Position numbers and translations under genes: made by a program
Notes under the pieces: generated by a model
Told to the model about the DNA's origin: nothing
The model's database searches: none
The model's input: the letters and a program-made list of their open reading frames with translations, nothing else
Assembly (NCBI RefSeq): GCF_001895005.1
Contig: NZ_BCXH01000009.1
Location: forward strand, 148,183-212,182
Origin: Rhodococcus yunnanensis NBRC 103083
GTDB lineage: Bacteria; Actinomycetota; Actinomycetes; Mycobacteriales; Mycobacteriaceae
Direction: 5' to 3'
Length of the DNA stretch: 64,000 nucleotides
Part shown: in pieces, positions 36,923-46,094 of the stretch
Layout: each line of letters begins with the position of its first letter
Position numbering within the stretch: position 1 is the first letter of the stretch

Positions 36923-37663
36923 TTACCTGCCGTCGCCCTCGAGCGCAGCCAGCATCGATTGGGCTTCCTGAAGCTGACGGCTCAGTTCCGCGACCCGCTG
37001 CTCGGCTTCCTCGCGCGCATGAGAGATGACAGCGTCGACAGCCGCAAGGGCCGAGTCGTCGCCCAGCTCGCGCACTGCTCGCGAGACCGATTCGGGGGTG
37101 ACGGGCTGGGCTTTGCCCGGCCTCCTGGCGCCGTGAGTGACGGTGACGGACCAGTCGTTGTCGGCGCCGGCGTGGATGGTGACGCTGACGCTGTCCGGGC
37201 CCTTCTTGCCCTTGCGTGCCGCAACCGGGGCCGCAGGCTTCGGAGCAACAGGCTTCGGAGCGACAGGCTTGGCAACGACAGCCTTGGGAACCGCGGCAGC
37301 TTTGGACGCCACAGCCTTGGGAACCACAGCCGGCTCGGTCCATTCGGCCACGACCGGTTTCGGGGCCGGAGCCTTGGCGGGCGTGGCTGCAGGCTTCGGC
37401 GCGCCACCCGGTGGGTTTCGGGTGATCCGGAGTTCCTCGGCCTCGAAGGGCAGCTCGTCGTTGACGCCCTTGGGGCTGATCGTGACGGTGTTGCCGGAGA
37501 TGGAGACGACCTTGGCCGACGTGCCTTCGGGAAGGCCGAGACTCGGCGTCGCCTCGATCAGGTAGACCGTGGCGCGCTTGCCCTCCGCGAGTGCGGACGC
37601 GAGTGTCTCCAGATTCTGGGGTGTGAGGGATTCGTTCGCGGCCGAACGTCTACGCGGTGGCAT
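36923..37663 (-). CDS. Conserved actinobacterial protein with Ala/Pro/Lys linker (DUF6319-like)
   Basis: A 246-residue protein. The N-terminus is basic (PPRRRSAANESL), residues about 20-85 form a compact domain (ATVYLIEATPSLGLPEGTS...ELPFEAEELRI), a central Ala/Pro/Lys/Val-rich linker has histone-like repeats (VAPKPVAPKPAAP), then a second domain VSVTIHAGADNDWSVTVTHG and a C-terminal coiled coil (EAEQRVAELSRQLQEAQSML). It is probably related to DUF6319. The basic linker could bind DNA, but that is a guess; the function is unknown. Confidence 0.75.
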   Translation of the reverse strand: MPPRRRSAANESLTPQNLETLASALAEGKRATVYLIEATPSLGLPEGTSAKVVSISGNTVTISPKGVNDELPFEAEELRITRNPPGGAPKPAATPAKAPAPKPVVAEWTEPAVVPKAVASKAAAVPKAVVAKPVAPKPVAPKPAAPVAARKGKKGPDSVSVTIHAGADNDWSVTVTHGARRPGKAQPVTPESVSRAVRELGDDSALAAVDAVISHAREEAEQRVAELSRQLQEAQSMLAALEGDGR

Positions 37664-37838
37664 CGGTGGCAGACCTCTCTCGAAAGTGTTTGCGAATACT
37701 GTCGCACATCCAGGGACCGGTTCGCACGGTGGTGTGGCGGCCGCCTAGCGATGCACGAACTCCGCTCGTGTGGGCCGCGTCACGCGTAGCCTGACGTCGT
37801 ACCTGTTTCGCGAGGTACGGAACGGGAGGGGTCCTTCG

Positions 37839-40163
37839 ATGTATCACGTCGATGCGAGTATGGAGAAGAAGTCGAACAGCCAGCAGATCTATCTCCTGGA
37901 CGCGACGTCGACCCTGGAAGTCCAAGCTCTGAACCAGTGGATCGATACGACGACTCCCGACGGCGAGGCTCGGCCCCCGTCCGTCGTTCTGTTCGGTGAG
38001 AGTTCCCATGATCTCGCCCGGGCAGTCCGCACCATCGCCGACGATCCGCTGCTGGTTCCGCTGCGCGTCGCGCTGTCCGAGAAGAAAGGTGCCGGAGTGC
38101 TTCGCCGCGCACTCGCTCCGCGTGGCAGGTCGAAGCCGACCCGAGTCTGGCAGCGTTGGGTCCAGGGCGACGACCCCGATCATTCGTCGGTGTTCGTCGG
38201 CGAGCCCGCAACGTTGGGTGATCTGGAGACCCGGTTCGACCGAACCGGCGGGATGTCGCTGTCGGCGTTCATCCGCAGGCAGGCCAGTCTCGCGTTGGAC
38301 AGGGCAGAACGCGACGTCATCGGTTCGGAGTACAAGATCCCTCGCTTCGTCGTCGAGGACATGACCGAGCAGAAGAAATTCCACGACGGCATTGCCGAGC
38401 TCGCGAAGCAGGTCGGCGAGGACGTGCCTTCGGTGGACCGACGAGTGCACGAAATTCTGCACGAGATGGTGGCCACGGAGACACGTCGTGCGGTGGAGAT
38501 GTGGGGAACTCTCGGCGCCTACTTCTCGCGCGCGTACCGCGTCGACGTCGACCGCACCCAGATGCAGAAGGTCCGTGAGCTCAACAAGAACTATCCGCTG
38601 GTGTTCCTGCCGAACCACCGCTCGTACCTCGACCCGCTCGTGTTGCGTCCGGCATTGCTGGCCGAGGGTCTTCCGCTCAACCACGTGATGGGTGGAATCA
38701 ACGTCGGCTTCTGGCCGCTCGGTCCCATCGCCAAGCGCAGCGGTGTCGTGCTGATCCAACGTAAGTTCTCCGACGAGATCTACAAATGGACGTTGCGGCA
38801 GTACATGAGCTTCCTGATGGGCAAGCGCTTCAACCTGGAGTGGTACATCGAGGGCGGCCGCAGCCGTACCGGCAAATTACGGCCGCCGCGGTTCGGCTTG
38901 CTGACCTATCTGGTCGACGCCTTGGAGACGAGCGACGCAGAGGACGTCTATCTGGTGCCGACGTCGATCACGTACGACCGACTGCACGAGGTCGGGGCCA
39001 TGGCCGCCGAGTCGCACGGAGCCAAGAAGCAGGCCGAGGGCATCCGGATGGCCATCGGCTACATCCGGGCGCAGGGAAAGCTGCGCGGCAACGTGTATCT
39101 GACGTTCGGCGAACCCATCTCGGTACAGTCGATCCTCGACGACAATCCCGACAAACGCATCGCCGTGCAGAAGATCGCGCTGACCGTCTCGCACGCGATC
39201 AACGACACCACCCCGGTCACCCCTGCCGCCCTCGTCACGATGGCATTGCTCGGCATCGAGGACCGAGCGCTGAACGTGCACGAGATGTGGGCCATCATCT
39301 CCCCGCTCGCTCGCTACATCACCAAACGCGGACTGCCCATGGCAGGAGGCGTCGACATCAGTGAGGTCGACGTCGTACGGTCGGCTGTGGTCGCGCAGGT
39401 CAATGCCGGAGTCGTCAAGCGATTCGACGACGGCCCCGAGCCGGTGTTCTACCTTGCCCAGGACAAACATCTGGTGGCAGCGTTCTTCCGCAACAACGCA
39501 ATTCACTACTTCGTGATGCGCGCCATCGGAGAGCTCGTGGTGCTCCCGGATCGAGACCAGAGCGAGGCGTCGACACCCGAGTCGATGTGGAAGGCGGCAC
39601 TGGAACTACGCGACCTTCTCAAGTTCGAGTTCTTCTTCGGCGACAAGAAGGATTTCGGCGAGCGCCTCGAAGCCGAAGTGGCACTCATCGATCCGGATTG
39701 GCGGACCAACCTCGACGATCCGAGCTACGCCGCGAAACAGCTCGAGAGCCAGGATCTGCACCTCGCTCATCGCGTGCTTCAACCGATATTGGAGGCGTAC
39801 CAGGTGGTCGCCGATCAGCTGATGTTGCAGCCGGGTGACGCCGCGTTCGACAAGCAGTCCTTCGTCGCGCAGTGTCTCGGCGCAGCCCAGGCACGCCGGC
39901 TACGCCAACAACTCGACCACAGCGAGGCGATCTCTGGCGAGTTGTTCGACACGGCACTGCAATTGGCCGACAATCGGAATCTCGTCGAATCCGGGGCCGA
40001 AAATCTCCCGCAACGCAGACGGGACTTCGCACAGGAGATCAACGAGTGGGCTCGCAAAGCGCGGGTGATTCGCGACATGGCGCATCGCATGCTCGACGAG
40101 GTCGACCCGCTCACCGTTCCCGGTACCGTACGTACCACCGACGAACAGGAGGGCAAGGCTTGA
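37839..40163 (+). CDS. plsB: Glycerol-3-phosphate 1-O-acyltransferase
   Basis: A 774-residue PlsB, which acylates sn-glycerol 3-phosphate at C1 in phospholipid and triacylglycerol synthesis. The catalytic HxxxxD is NHRSYLDP with H260, followed by GINVGFWPLGPIAKRSGVVLIQR and the substrate site WYIEGGRSRTGKL. The ATG at 37839 has GGGAGGGG 7 nt before it, although the frame is open earlier. Its stop overlaps the plsC start (TGATG). The pair corresponds to mycobacterial plsB2-plsC. Confidence 0.94.
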   Translation: MYHVDASMEKKSNSQQIYLLDATSTLEVQALNQWIDTTTPDGEARPPSVVLFGESSHDLARAVRTIADDPLLVPLRVALSEKKGAGVLRRALAPRGRSKPTRVWQRWVQGDDPDHSSVFVGEPATLGDLETRFDRTGGMSLSAFIRRQASLALDRAERDVIGSEYKIPRFVVEDMTEQKKFHDGIAELAKQVGEDVPSVDRRVHEILHEMVATETRRAVEMWGTLGAYFSRAYRVDVDRTQMQKVRELNKNYPLVFLPNHRSYLDPLVLRPALLAEGLPLNHVMGGINVGFWPLGPIAKRSGVVLIQRKFSDEIYKWTLRQYMSFLMGKRFNLEWYIEGGRSRTGKLRPPRFGLLTYLVDALETSDAEDVYLVPTSITYDRLHEVGAMAAESHGAKKQAEGIRMAIGYIRAQGKLRGNVYLTFGEPISVQSILDDNPDKRIAVQKIALTVSHAINDTTPVTPAALVTMALLGIEDRALNVHEMWAIISPLARYITKRGLPMAGGVDISEVDVVRSAVVAQVNAGVVKRFDDGPEPVFYLAQDKHLVAAFFRNNAIHYFVMRAIGELVVLPDRDQSEASTPESMWKAALELRDLLKFEFFFGDKKDFGERLEAEVALIDPDWRTNLDDPSYAAKQLESQDLHLAHRVLQPILEAYQVVADQLMLQPGDAAFDKQSFVAQCLGAAQARRLRQQLDHSEAISGELFDTALQLADNRNLVESGAENLPQRRRDFAQEINEWARKARVIRDMAHRMLDEVDPLTVPGTVRTTDEQEGKA

Positions 40164-41605
40164 TGAACGGCGGCCCGAAGATCGACCTGTCCCATCAGCT
40201 CGGCGTGATCGCCGCCGCACCGACCGGCCCGGATATCGCCGCATTCTTCGACCTGGACGGCACCCTCATCAACGGCTTCTCCGCGAAAGCCGTTTTCCTG
40301 GAGCGGCTCAAGACGCTCGATGTCACGGTGCACGAGTTGTGGGAGATCTCGAGCGCAGTCGTCGAGATGCGGATGCGCAACTCACCCGTCGACAACCTGA
40401 TGGGCAAAGCCGTCAGAGGGCTCGAAGGGCGTCGCGAGGAAGACCTGATGGAGCAGGCGTACACACTCTTTCGCAACGAGATCGCGCCGATGATCTACCC
40501 CGAGGCTCGGCTACTCGTCGAGGCGCACCGACACGCCGGGCACCGACTGGTGATGGCGACGTCGGCAACTCCGTACCAGGCCATTCCGGTGCAGGAGGAC
40601 CTCATGTTCGACGAGCTGCTCTGTACCACGCCCGTCGTCACCGACGGTGTGCTCACCGGGGAGTTGGTCGGCGACTCCCTGTGGGGTCCGCGCAAGGCCG
40701 CGGCCGTTGCCGAGTACGCCGAAACGGAAGGACTCGACCTCGACGGCTGCTTCGTCTACTCCAACGGCGGCGAGGACGTCCCGATGCTGAAGGAGGTCGG
40801 CAATCCTGTCGCGCTCAACCCCGACTCCGAATTGACCCGGCACGCAACCACAGCGGGATGGCCGATCCTGCGGCTCGAGAACCCCAAGCGCGGCTCCGAT
40901 CTCACGTCCGCGGTACGCAGCACCGCGGCACTGGGATCGGTACTCGCCAGCGCGAGCATCGGTCTCGGTCTCGGCATCCTCACCCGAAGCCGGCGCACCG
41001 GCGCCAACATCACCTCGACCATCGCCCCGGACATCGCGCTGACCATCGCCGGGATCAAGCTCGACGTCACCGGAACCGAGAATGCCTGGTCGGCCAGGCC
41101 TGCGGTATTCATGTTCAACCATCAGAGCACTGCGGACTCGATCATCGTCACGTCCATTCTTCGGCGTGACATCACGGCCGTGGCCAAGCGCGAACTCGAG
41201 CGCGACCCACGGTTCGCGTTGCTGGGCAAGATCTTCGACGTCGCCTACATCGACCGGGGAGATCCTGCACAGGCGCGCGAGGCGATGCGCCCCGCGATCG
41301 AGAAGCTGCATTCGGGTATCTCGGTGGCCATCGCTCCCGAGGGGACCCGCATGCCGACCTCGCGCCTCGGTCGCTTCAAGAAGGGCGGGTTCCATCTCGC
41401 GATGCAGGCAGGCGTCCCGATCGTTCCGATCGTCATTCACAATGCAGGCGACGTCATGTGGAAGAAGGACCTCACCGCGCATTCCGGAACCGTCAGAGTG
41501 ACCGTCGGGGCGCCGATCTCCACCGACGGCTGGGTGCCCGAGAAGATCGACAGCTACATCGACGACGTCCGATCATTTTTCGACAGAACGCTGGGATATG
41601 CCTGA
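40163..41605 (+). CDS. plsC: Bifunctional HAD phosphatase / 1-acylglycerol-3-phosphate acyltransferase
   Basis: A 480-residue fusion. Residues 25-235 are an HAD-IB (SerB-like) domain with FFDLDGTLI (D30, D32), the second motif VMATSATP and the third GEDVPMLKEVGNPVALNPD. Residues about 290-475 are a PlsC acyltransferase with NHQSTADS (H320), the substrate motif IAPEGTRMP and VPIVPIVIHNAG. It would make phosphatidic acid from the PlsB product; the HAD domain might hydrolyse a lipid phosphate. The same fusion exists in mycobacterial PlsC (Rv2483c). Confidence 0.93.
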   Translation: MNGGPKIDLSHQLGVIAAAPTGPDIAAFFDLDGTLINGFSAKAVFLERLKTLDVTVHELWEISSAVVEMRMRNSPVDNLMGKAVRGLEGRREEDLMEQAYTLFRNEIAPMIYPEARLLVEAHRHAGHRLVMATSATPYQAIPVQEDLMFDELLCTTPVVTDGVLTGELVGDSLWGPRKAAAVAEYAETEGLDLDGCFVYSNGGEDVPMLKEVGNPVALNPDSELTRHATTAGWPILRLENPKRGSDLTSAVRSTAALGSVLASASIGLGLGILTRSRRTGANITSTIAPDIALTIAGIKLDVTGTENAWSARPAVFMFNHQSTADSIIVTSILRRDITAVAKRELERDPRFALLGKIFDVAYIDRGDPAQAREAMRPAIEKLHSGISVAIAPEGTRMPTSRLGRFKKGGFHLAMQAGVPIVPIVIHNAGDVMWKKDLTAHSGTVRVTVGAPISTDGWVPEKIDSYIDDVRSFFDRTLGYA

Positions 41606-42626
41606 GAATCAGATCAATTCGGTCGTACACAGAGAGATCGAGACGAATCTCCTGGGAGGTACACCGAAGTACACCAGAGCCGACATCGTGGCGAAATCCG
41701 GGATAGAACTCGAACGCGTCGTGCAGTTGTGGATCGCGATGGGTTTTCCGGTGCACACCGACCCCGACGCTGTGGTCTACACCGACGCCGACCTCGACGC
41801 ACTGCGCACTATCACCGGGCTGACCGAGCAGAAGGTCATCCGATCCGAGATGGAGGTCGCCATCGCGCGCACTCTCGGCCAGTCGATGTCGAGACTCGCC
41901 GAGTGGCAGGTCGGCGTGGTCAACAGCTACATCCACGATCGCATCCCGGAAGGAGCGGATGCGACAGCACTGGATTCCGGTGATCTGGACGCTATTCGCC
42001 GTGATGCCCGCGAGATCGCGGCCCGGACGGTGCCGACCCTCGAAGCGCTGCAGTCCTACACGTGGCGGCGGCATCTGGCGGCTGCCGCGGGACGGGCGAT
42101 CGCGGATCCCACCGAGGAGACCACCTCTCGCACACTGGCAGTGGGATTCGCGGACATGGTCGGTTACACCAGTTTGACTCGTCGGCTCGGCATCGATGAA
42201 CTGACCACCCTCCTCGAGGAGTTCGAGTCGATGGCCACCAACATCATCGCCCGTGGGCGTGGATCGGTCATCAAGAACGTGGGCGACGAGGTGATGTTCA
42301 GCGCGCAGACCCCCGAGGACGCCGCGCACATCGCACTCGACCTGCAGGAGGCCTTCGAGGCGCAGGAGGACATGCCGGATCTACGCGTCGGGCTGGCGTG
42401 GGGTCCGGTGCTCGCGCGGTACGGCGACCTGTACGGGTCGGTGGTCAATATTGCTGCACGGCTGACCAGTTCGGCTCATCCCGGCACGATCCTGGTCGAC
42501 ACCACGATGAGCGAGGCGTTGGAGCGGGACGCGGAGTTCTACCTCAAGTCGCTCCGGTCGCTGCGCGTGCGTGGGTTCCACAAACTCAAGCCGCACGCAC
42601 TGCGCCGCAATACACGAGATCAGTAG
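41598..42626 (+). CDS. Class III adenylate cyclase with N-terminal regulatory domain (Rv1264-like)
   Basis: A 342-residue cyclase. Residues 1-160 form a helical regulatory domain like that of the mycobacterial pH-sensing cyclase Rv1264 (TLGQSMSRLAEWQVGVVNSYI). The catalytic domain has the first metal Asp in VGFADMVGYTSL, the substrate Lys and second Asp in SVIKNVGDEVMF, and the transition-state Asn and Arg in GSVVNIAARLTS. It overlaps plsC by 8 bp, so cAMP signalling is co-expressed with phospholipid synthesis. Its last 7 bp overlap the convergent glycosyltransferase gene. Confidence 0.92.
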   Translation: MPENQINSVVHREIETNLLGGTPKYTRADIVAKSGIELERVVQLWIAMGFPVHTDPDAVVYTDADLDALRTITGLTEQKVIRSEMEVAIARTLGQSMSRLAEWQVGVVNSYIHDRIPEGADATALDSGDLDAIRRDAREIAARTVPTLEALQSYTWRRHLAAAAGRAIADPTEETTSRTLAVGFADMVGYTSLTRRLGIDELTTLLEEFESMATNIIARGRGSVIKNVGDEVMFSAQTPEDAAHIALDLQEAFEAQEDMPDLRVGLAWGPVLARYGDLYGSVVNIAARLTSSAHPGTILVDTTMSEALERDAEFYLKSLRSLRVRGFHKLKPHALRRNTRDQ

Positions 42627-43684
42627 TAGGACCGATAGAACTCGAGGTGGCGCCGTGCGGCGTCGTCCCACGTGAGCGAACGGGCAAGAGCGCGACCGCC
42701 GTCGGCATCGTGCCCGACGTCGATGGCGTGCGCGAGTTCTTCGGCCATCTCGGCCGGTTCCGACGCATAGGTGACGGCGTCTCCGAACACCTCGCGCAAC
42801 ACCGGAAGATCCCGGGCGACGACGGGAGTGCCCGCGGCGAGGGCCTCCATCGCTGCCAGCCCGAAGCCCTCCTTCGTCGAGAAGAACGGGAGAACCGAGG
42901 CCTGCGCCACCAGGTGCGGAAGGTCGTCGTTGTCCACGGTCCCGAGGACGATCGGCTCGATTCCGAGTTCTGTTGCACGTGAGTCGAATTCGCGACGGTA
43001 CTCGCGGTAGTCGAACAGGGTCTCACCACCGGCGAACACGAGGGCCAGATCGCGCCGGTTCAGCAGTGCGAACGATTCGAGCAGATCGATCGATCCCTTC
43101 CGCGGCTCGATGCCACCGACCGCAAGAACGTACTGCCCCAGCGTGTCCCGCCACGTACTCTCTCCCGACGCGGCCGCAGCGTCGAACGGGGCGGAGTCCA
43201 CACCGTTCGCGATGACCGTCGGCTCCAGCCCCCATCCGCGCCGGACTTCCTCGGCGACGGCGGCCGATACGCAGATCCGAGCGTACGGGTCGGTGACGGC
43301 CTTCTCGTGACACGCGGCCAGCGCGGGCGTGGTGAACGTGTCGAGGTGGTGGATGGTCCGAATACAAGCGCCGACCGCGTTGGCGGAGATACAGTCCTGC
43401 GCATGCACGACGTCGTAGTCTGCCGGCGAAAAGGCCTCACCCAGAACCTGAATGGACCTCAGTATCCGGTCTCCGACGCTTTCGTCGTCGCGTGCCTCGA
43501 ACGGGACCATCGAGATCCTCACGGCCGGATCGACGCGGCGAAAGAACGCACTGTCGCCGCCGCGCCCCAGAGACCACACCGTCACCTCGGCCCCGGCACG
43601 CGTCAACGCCTCCGCCAGATGCAGTGTGTGCACCACACCGCCGCGGGGTTTCGACGAGTACGTCAGGAGCGCAATCCTCGTCAT
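42620..43684 (-). CDS. GT4 glycosyltransferase, MSMEG_0565 family (Nit1C-associated)
   Basis: A 354-residue GT-B glycosyltransferase. The acceptor site begins SSKPRGGVVHTLHLAEAL; the donor half has AVGGIEPRKGSIDLLESF and the EX7E-type segment STKEGFGLAAMEALAAG. It matches the family named for MSMEG_0565, which occurs with Nit1C genes. It is the last gene of this operon, starting in an ATGA overlap with the nitrilase-like gene. Cyanobacterial and Pseudomonas Nit1C clusters usually lack it, so the cluster product may be glycosylated in actinobacteria. The long open frame upstream is a shadow. Confidence 0.9.
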   Translation of the reverse strand: MTRIALLTYSSKPRGGVVHTLHLAEALTRAGAEVTVWSLGRGGDSAFFRRVDPAVRISMVPFEARDDESVGDRILRSIQVLGEAFSPADYDVVHAQDCISANAVGACIRTIHHLDTFTTPALAACHEKAVTDPYARICVSAAVAEEVRRGWGLEPTVIANGVDSAPFDAAAASGESTWRDTLGQYVLAVGGIEPRKGSIDLLESFALLNRRDLALVFAGGETLFDYREYRREFDSRATELGIEPIVLGTVDNDDLPHLVAQASVLPFFSTKEGFGLAAMEALAAGTPVVARDLPVLREVFGDAVTYASEPAEMAEELAHAIDVGHDADGGRALARSLTWDDAARRHLEFYRSYY

Positions 43685-44532
43685 CGAATCTCTTTCCCGT
43701 CCAGCAGATTGGGGTAACTTTCGACCCGACGCTCGTCGAGGTGATGCAGCACCCTTCTGGCCCTGTCCACCTCCGCGTCGACATCGATGTCGCACACCGC
43801 GAGACCACCTTTGGACCACGTCTTCGCCAGTACGTCGCCGCCGGGTCCGACGATCTTCGCCTGCCCGAGGAATCGGAGCGATCCCATGACTCCGGTTTGA
43901 TTGGACGAGACCAGCACGACCTGATTCTCCGCAGCACGGGCCATGTCGTACAGGTCGAACAATCGTGATTGGCGATCGTTCGGCAGTGAGGATGCGCGAT
44001 CGGTGACACTCGCAGGCCACGCCGACAACGCCGCAATGATGCGTGCGCCGTCCAACGCGAGTGTCCGCGCCGATTCGGGGAAGGTCTTGTCGTAGTCGAT
44101 CAGCATTCCCATCCGCCCGACCGGCGTCTCGAAGGCGTCGAAACGGTCTCCGGCGGCGTAGGCGAGCGATTCGCCGATCGGCTGATGCACCTTGCGGTGA
44201 CTACCGAGCACGCCGTCGCCGGTGACGCACGCTGCAGCGTTGTAGCGCAACCCGTTCGACAGCTCGGTGTACCCGATGCACACCGTCATGTCACCGGCGG
44301 CCGCCATGATGGCTGCCAGTTCGGGGCCGTCGATATCGAGCGTCGGAGGCAGTTCGGACACGTCGGGATTACGCAAGCTGTCGATGTACCCACCGAGAGA
44401 AGCGTCGGGCAGCACGAGTAGGTCGATGCCGTCGCGCGCGGCGGTCTCGATGATGGTGGTGATCTTCGCGACCGCACGTTGCACATCACGACCGAAATGT
44501 GCTGCCAAAGAGCCTATTCGAATGGGCGCCAC
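43681..44532 (-). CDS. Nitrilase-superfamily protein lacking catalytic Cys and Glu (pseudoenzyme)
   Basis: A 283-residue paralogue of the cluster's nitrilase; both share SxRKVHQPxGE, FxAFxTPVGRMGM and GSLRFxxxAKIVGPGG. The Glu of the Glu-Lys-Cys triad is D43 (LVLPDASLGGY) and the Cys is D146 (GMLIDYDKTFPE, codon GAC), while the Lys is kept (K114). The family chemistry through a thioester cannot occur. Because the fold is otherwise complete and the gene is tightly coupled between the oxidoreductase and the glycosyltransferase, a structural or regulatory role is likely, possibly in hetero-oligomers with the active nitrilase. Confidence 0.9.
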   Translation of the reverse strand: MAPIRIGSLAAHFGRDVQRAVAKITTIIETAARDGIDLLVLPDASLGGYIDSLRNPDVSELPPTLDIDGPELAAIMAAAGDMTVCIGYTELSNGLRYNAAACVTGDGVLGSHRKVHQPIGESLAYAAGDRFDAFETPVGRMGMLIDYDKTFPESARTLALDGARIIAALSAWPASVTDRASSLPNDRQSRLFDLYDMARAAENQVVLVSSNQTGVMGSLRFLGQAKIVGPGGDVLAKTWSKGGLAVCDIDVDAEVDRARRVLHHLDERRVESYPNLLDGKEIR

Positions 44533-44535
44533 CGA

Positions 44536-45807
44536 TCAGACCATAGTCCTTTCCGGCTGTACGCTCTTCGAATTCGACGCGCTGATCTCCAGCCCGATCT
44601 GGTCGACCAGGAACTCGGCGTCCCGCGCGACCGATGCGAACCTACCCGAACCCCACGTGTGCTGCCACGGAAGCCCGAGGAAGTACAGACCGGAGATCGC
44701 CGTGACTCCTCGGTTGTGTGTCGGATGCCCCTCGCCGTCGAAGGCGCCGACCTTGAGCCAACGATAGTCGGTCCTGAAGCCGACGGACCAGACCACGGCC
44801 TTGATGGCGGCCTGCGTGAGATCGAGCTCGGTGGTCTCGGTCTCCGGTCGCCACACCGGAACGTAGCGGGCTTCGGCCGGCGCCGATATCCCCTCCCGTT
44901 CGATGTAGGCATCGATGTTGTCCTTGATGGATTCGGCCACCGCGTCGGCAGCATCGAGGGATGCCTCCAGCGTCGGTGCGAACTGCAGAATCTCGTCGTC
45001 CACGCCGGTGAGCCTGCCGTAGAGCCGCATGCCTTCGGCGGCGAACGCACGTAGGTCGATGTCTCGACCACCGTCGCGGCCGGTCACGTAGTGGTTCGTG
45101 TTCTCGCGCTTACCGATGCCGCCGGGCTGATCACCGATGGAGACGTCGTAGACACCCATGTCGTGCAGCCACGCGACACAGTCGCGGCCGCGATAGAACC
45201 GCGCGACTCGTGGCGCGGTGCCCGCCACCAGATGAACGCCGCGCCCTTCGAGATGCAGGTCCTCGGCGATCTGAGCCCCGGACTGGCCTGTCCCGACGAC
45301 GAGTACGTCTCCGTCGGGGAATTGGTGCGAGCCACGGTAGTCCGACGAGTGAATCTGCAGTATGTCCTTCGGAAGCTTCTCCGCGAACCGAGGAATCGTC
45401 GGAATGTGATAACCACCGACGGCGACGACGATCCGATCGGCATGCATCGGACCTGCCGTGGTCTCCAGATCGAAGCCCCCACCCAGCCCCTGCAGCGAAC
45501 TGGTCACCGAAACATGTTCACGCACCGGAGCATCGAAGCTCTCCGCGTACCGACGGACGAAGTCGTACACCTCGTCGCGCTTCATGAAGCCATCGGGATC
45601 GTCACCGTCGTAGGAGTATCCGGGTAGTGCGCACTGCCAGTTCGGTGTGACGAGGGTGAAATTGTCCCAGCGGGAGTCCTTCCACTCGTGTGCGACGGTG
45701 TCGGCCTCCAGCACGACGTGTTCGATGCCGCGCTGAGTGAGGTGCCAGCTGATCGACAGGCCTGCCTGCCCACCACCGATGACGATCACGGAATGGTTCT
45801 CGGTCAT
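44536..45807 (-). CDS. nitH: Flavin-dependent oxidoreductase, MSMEG_0569 family (NitH)
   Basis: A 423-residue FAD/NAD(P)H monooxygenase-like protein. The FAD-binding motif is VIVIGGGQAGLSISWHLTQRG, the FMO-type region IVVAVGGYHIPTIPRFAEKLP precedes the NAD(P)H-binding motif VLVVGTGQSGAQIAEDLHLEG, and the C-terminus has VVWSVGFRTDYRWL. It belongs to the Nit1C-associated oxidoreductases. The start overlaps the stop of the small upstream gene (45804-45807). It presumably oxidises a nitrile-, cyanide- or amine-derived intermediate; the reaction is unproven. Confidence 0.9.
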   Translation of the reverse strand: MTENHSVIVIGGGQAGLSISWHLTQRGIEHVVLEADTVAHEWKDSRWDNFTLVTPNWQCALPGYSYDGDDPDGFMKRDEVYDFVRRYAESFDAPVREHVSVTSSLQGLGGGFDLETTAGPMHADRIVVAVGGYHIPTIPRFAEKLPKDILQIHSSDYRGSHQFPDGDVLVVGTGQSGAQIAEDLHLEGRGVHLVAGTAPRVARFYRGRDCVAWLHDMGVYDVSIGDQPGGIGKRENTNHYVTGRDGGRDIDLRAFAAEGMRLYGRLTGVDDEILQFAPTLEASLDAADAVAESIKDNIDAYIEREGISAPAEARYVPVWRPETETTELDLTQAAIKAVVWSVGFRTDYRWLKVGAFDGEGHPTHNRGVTAISGLYFLGLPWQHTWGSGRFASVARDAEFLVDQIGLEISASNSKSVQPERTMV

Positions 45808-46094
45808 AACAATTCAGCTCCCGACATGCTCAACACCCGCACAGCACCGGTCCGATAAGCGGCGCTGACGTCGTGGATCTCTTCCATCTGTTGTGCGGCC
45901 GAGGTGCACCGCATACCGAACTTCGCCAGCACGCGGTCACTGGCCACCGTCAAGGCTTCCGACGTCCGCTTCACGAACTCCGCGATCTCGTACTCGGCAC
46001 CGGGCTCGAGATAGTCGTGCATCACCAACGAGGGTGAGTAGCAGGGCTGCTCGCGACCGTCGGGCCACTGCACCACGAACGTCATCTCAGGCAT
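45804..46094 (-). CDS. nitG: MSMEG_0570 family nitrogen starvation response protein (NitG)
   Basis: A 96-residue protein with the conserved MTFVVQWPDGREQPCYSPS start and the GMRCTSAAQQMEEI segment of the MSMEG_0570 family, found only in Nit1C-type clusters. No enzyme motif is evident; two cysteines (in QPCYSP and MRCTS) may matter. It overlaps both neighbours (8 bp with the nitrilase, 4 bp with the oxidoreductase). Confidence 0.88.
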   Translation of the reverse strand: MPEMTFVVQWPDGREQPCYSPSLVMHDYLEPGAEYEIAEFVKRTSEALTVASDRVLAKFGMRCTSAAQQMEEIHDVSAAYRTGAVRVLSMSGAELL

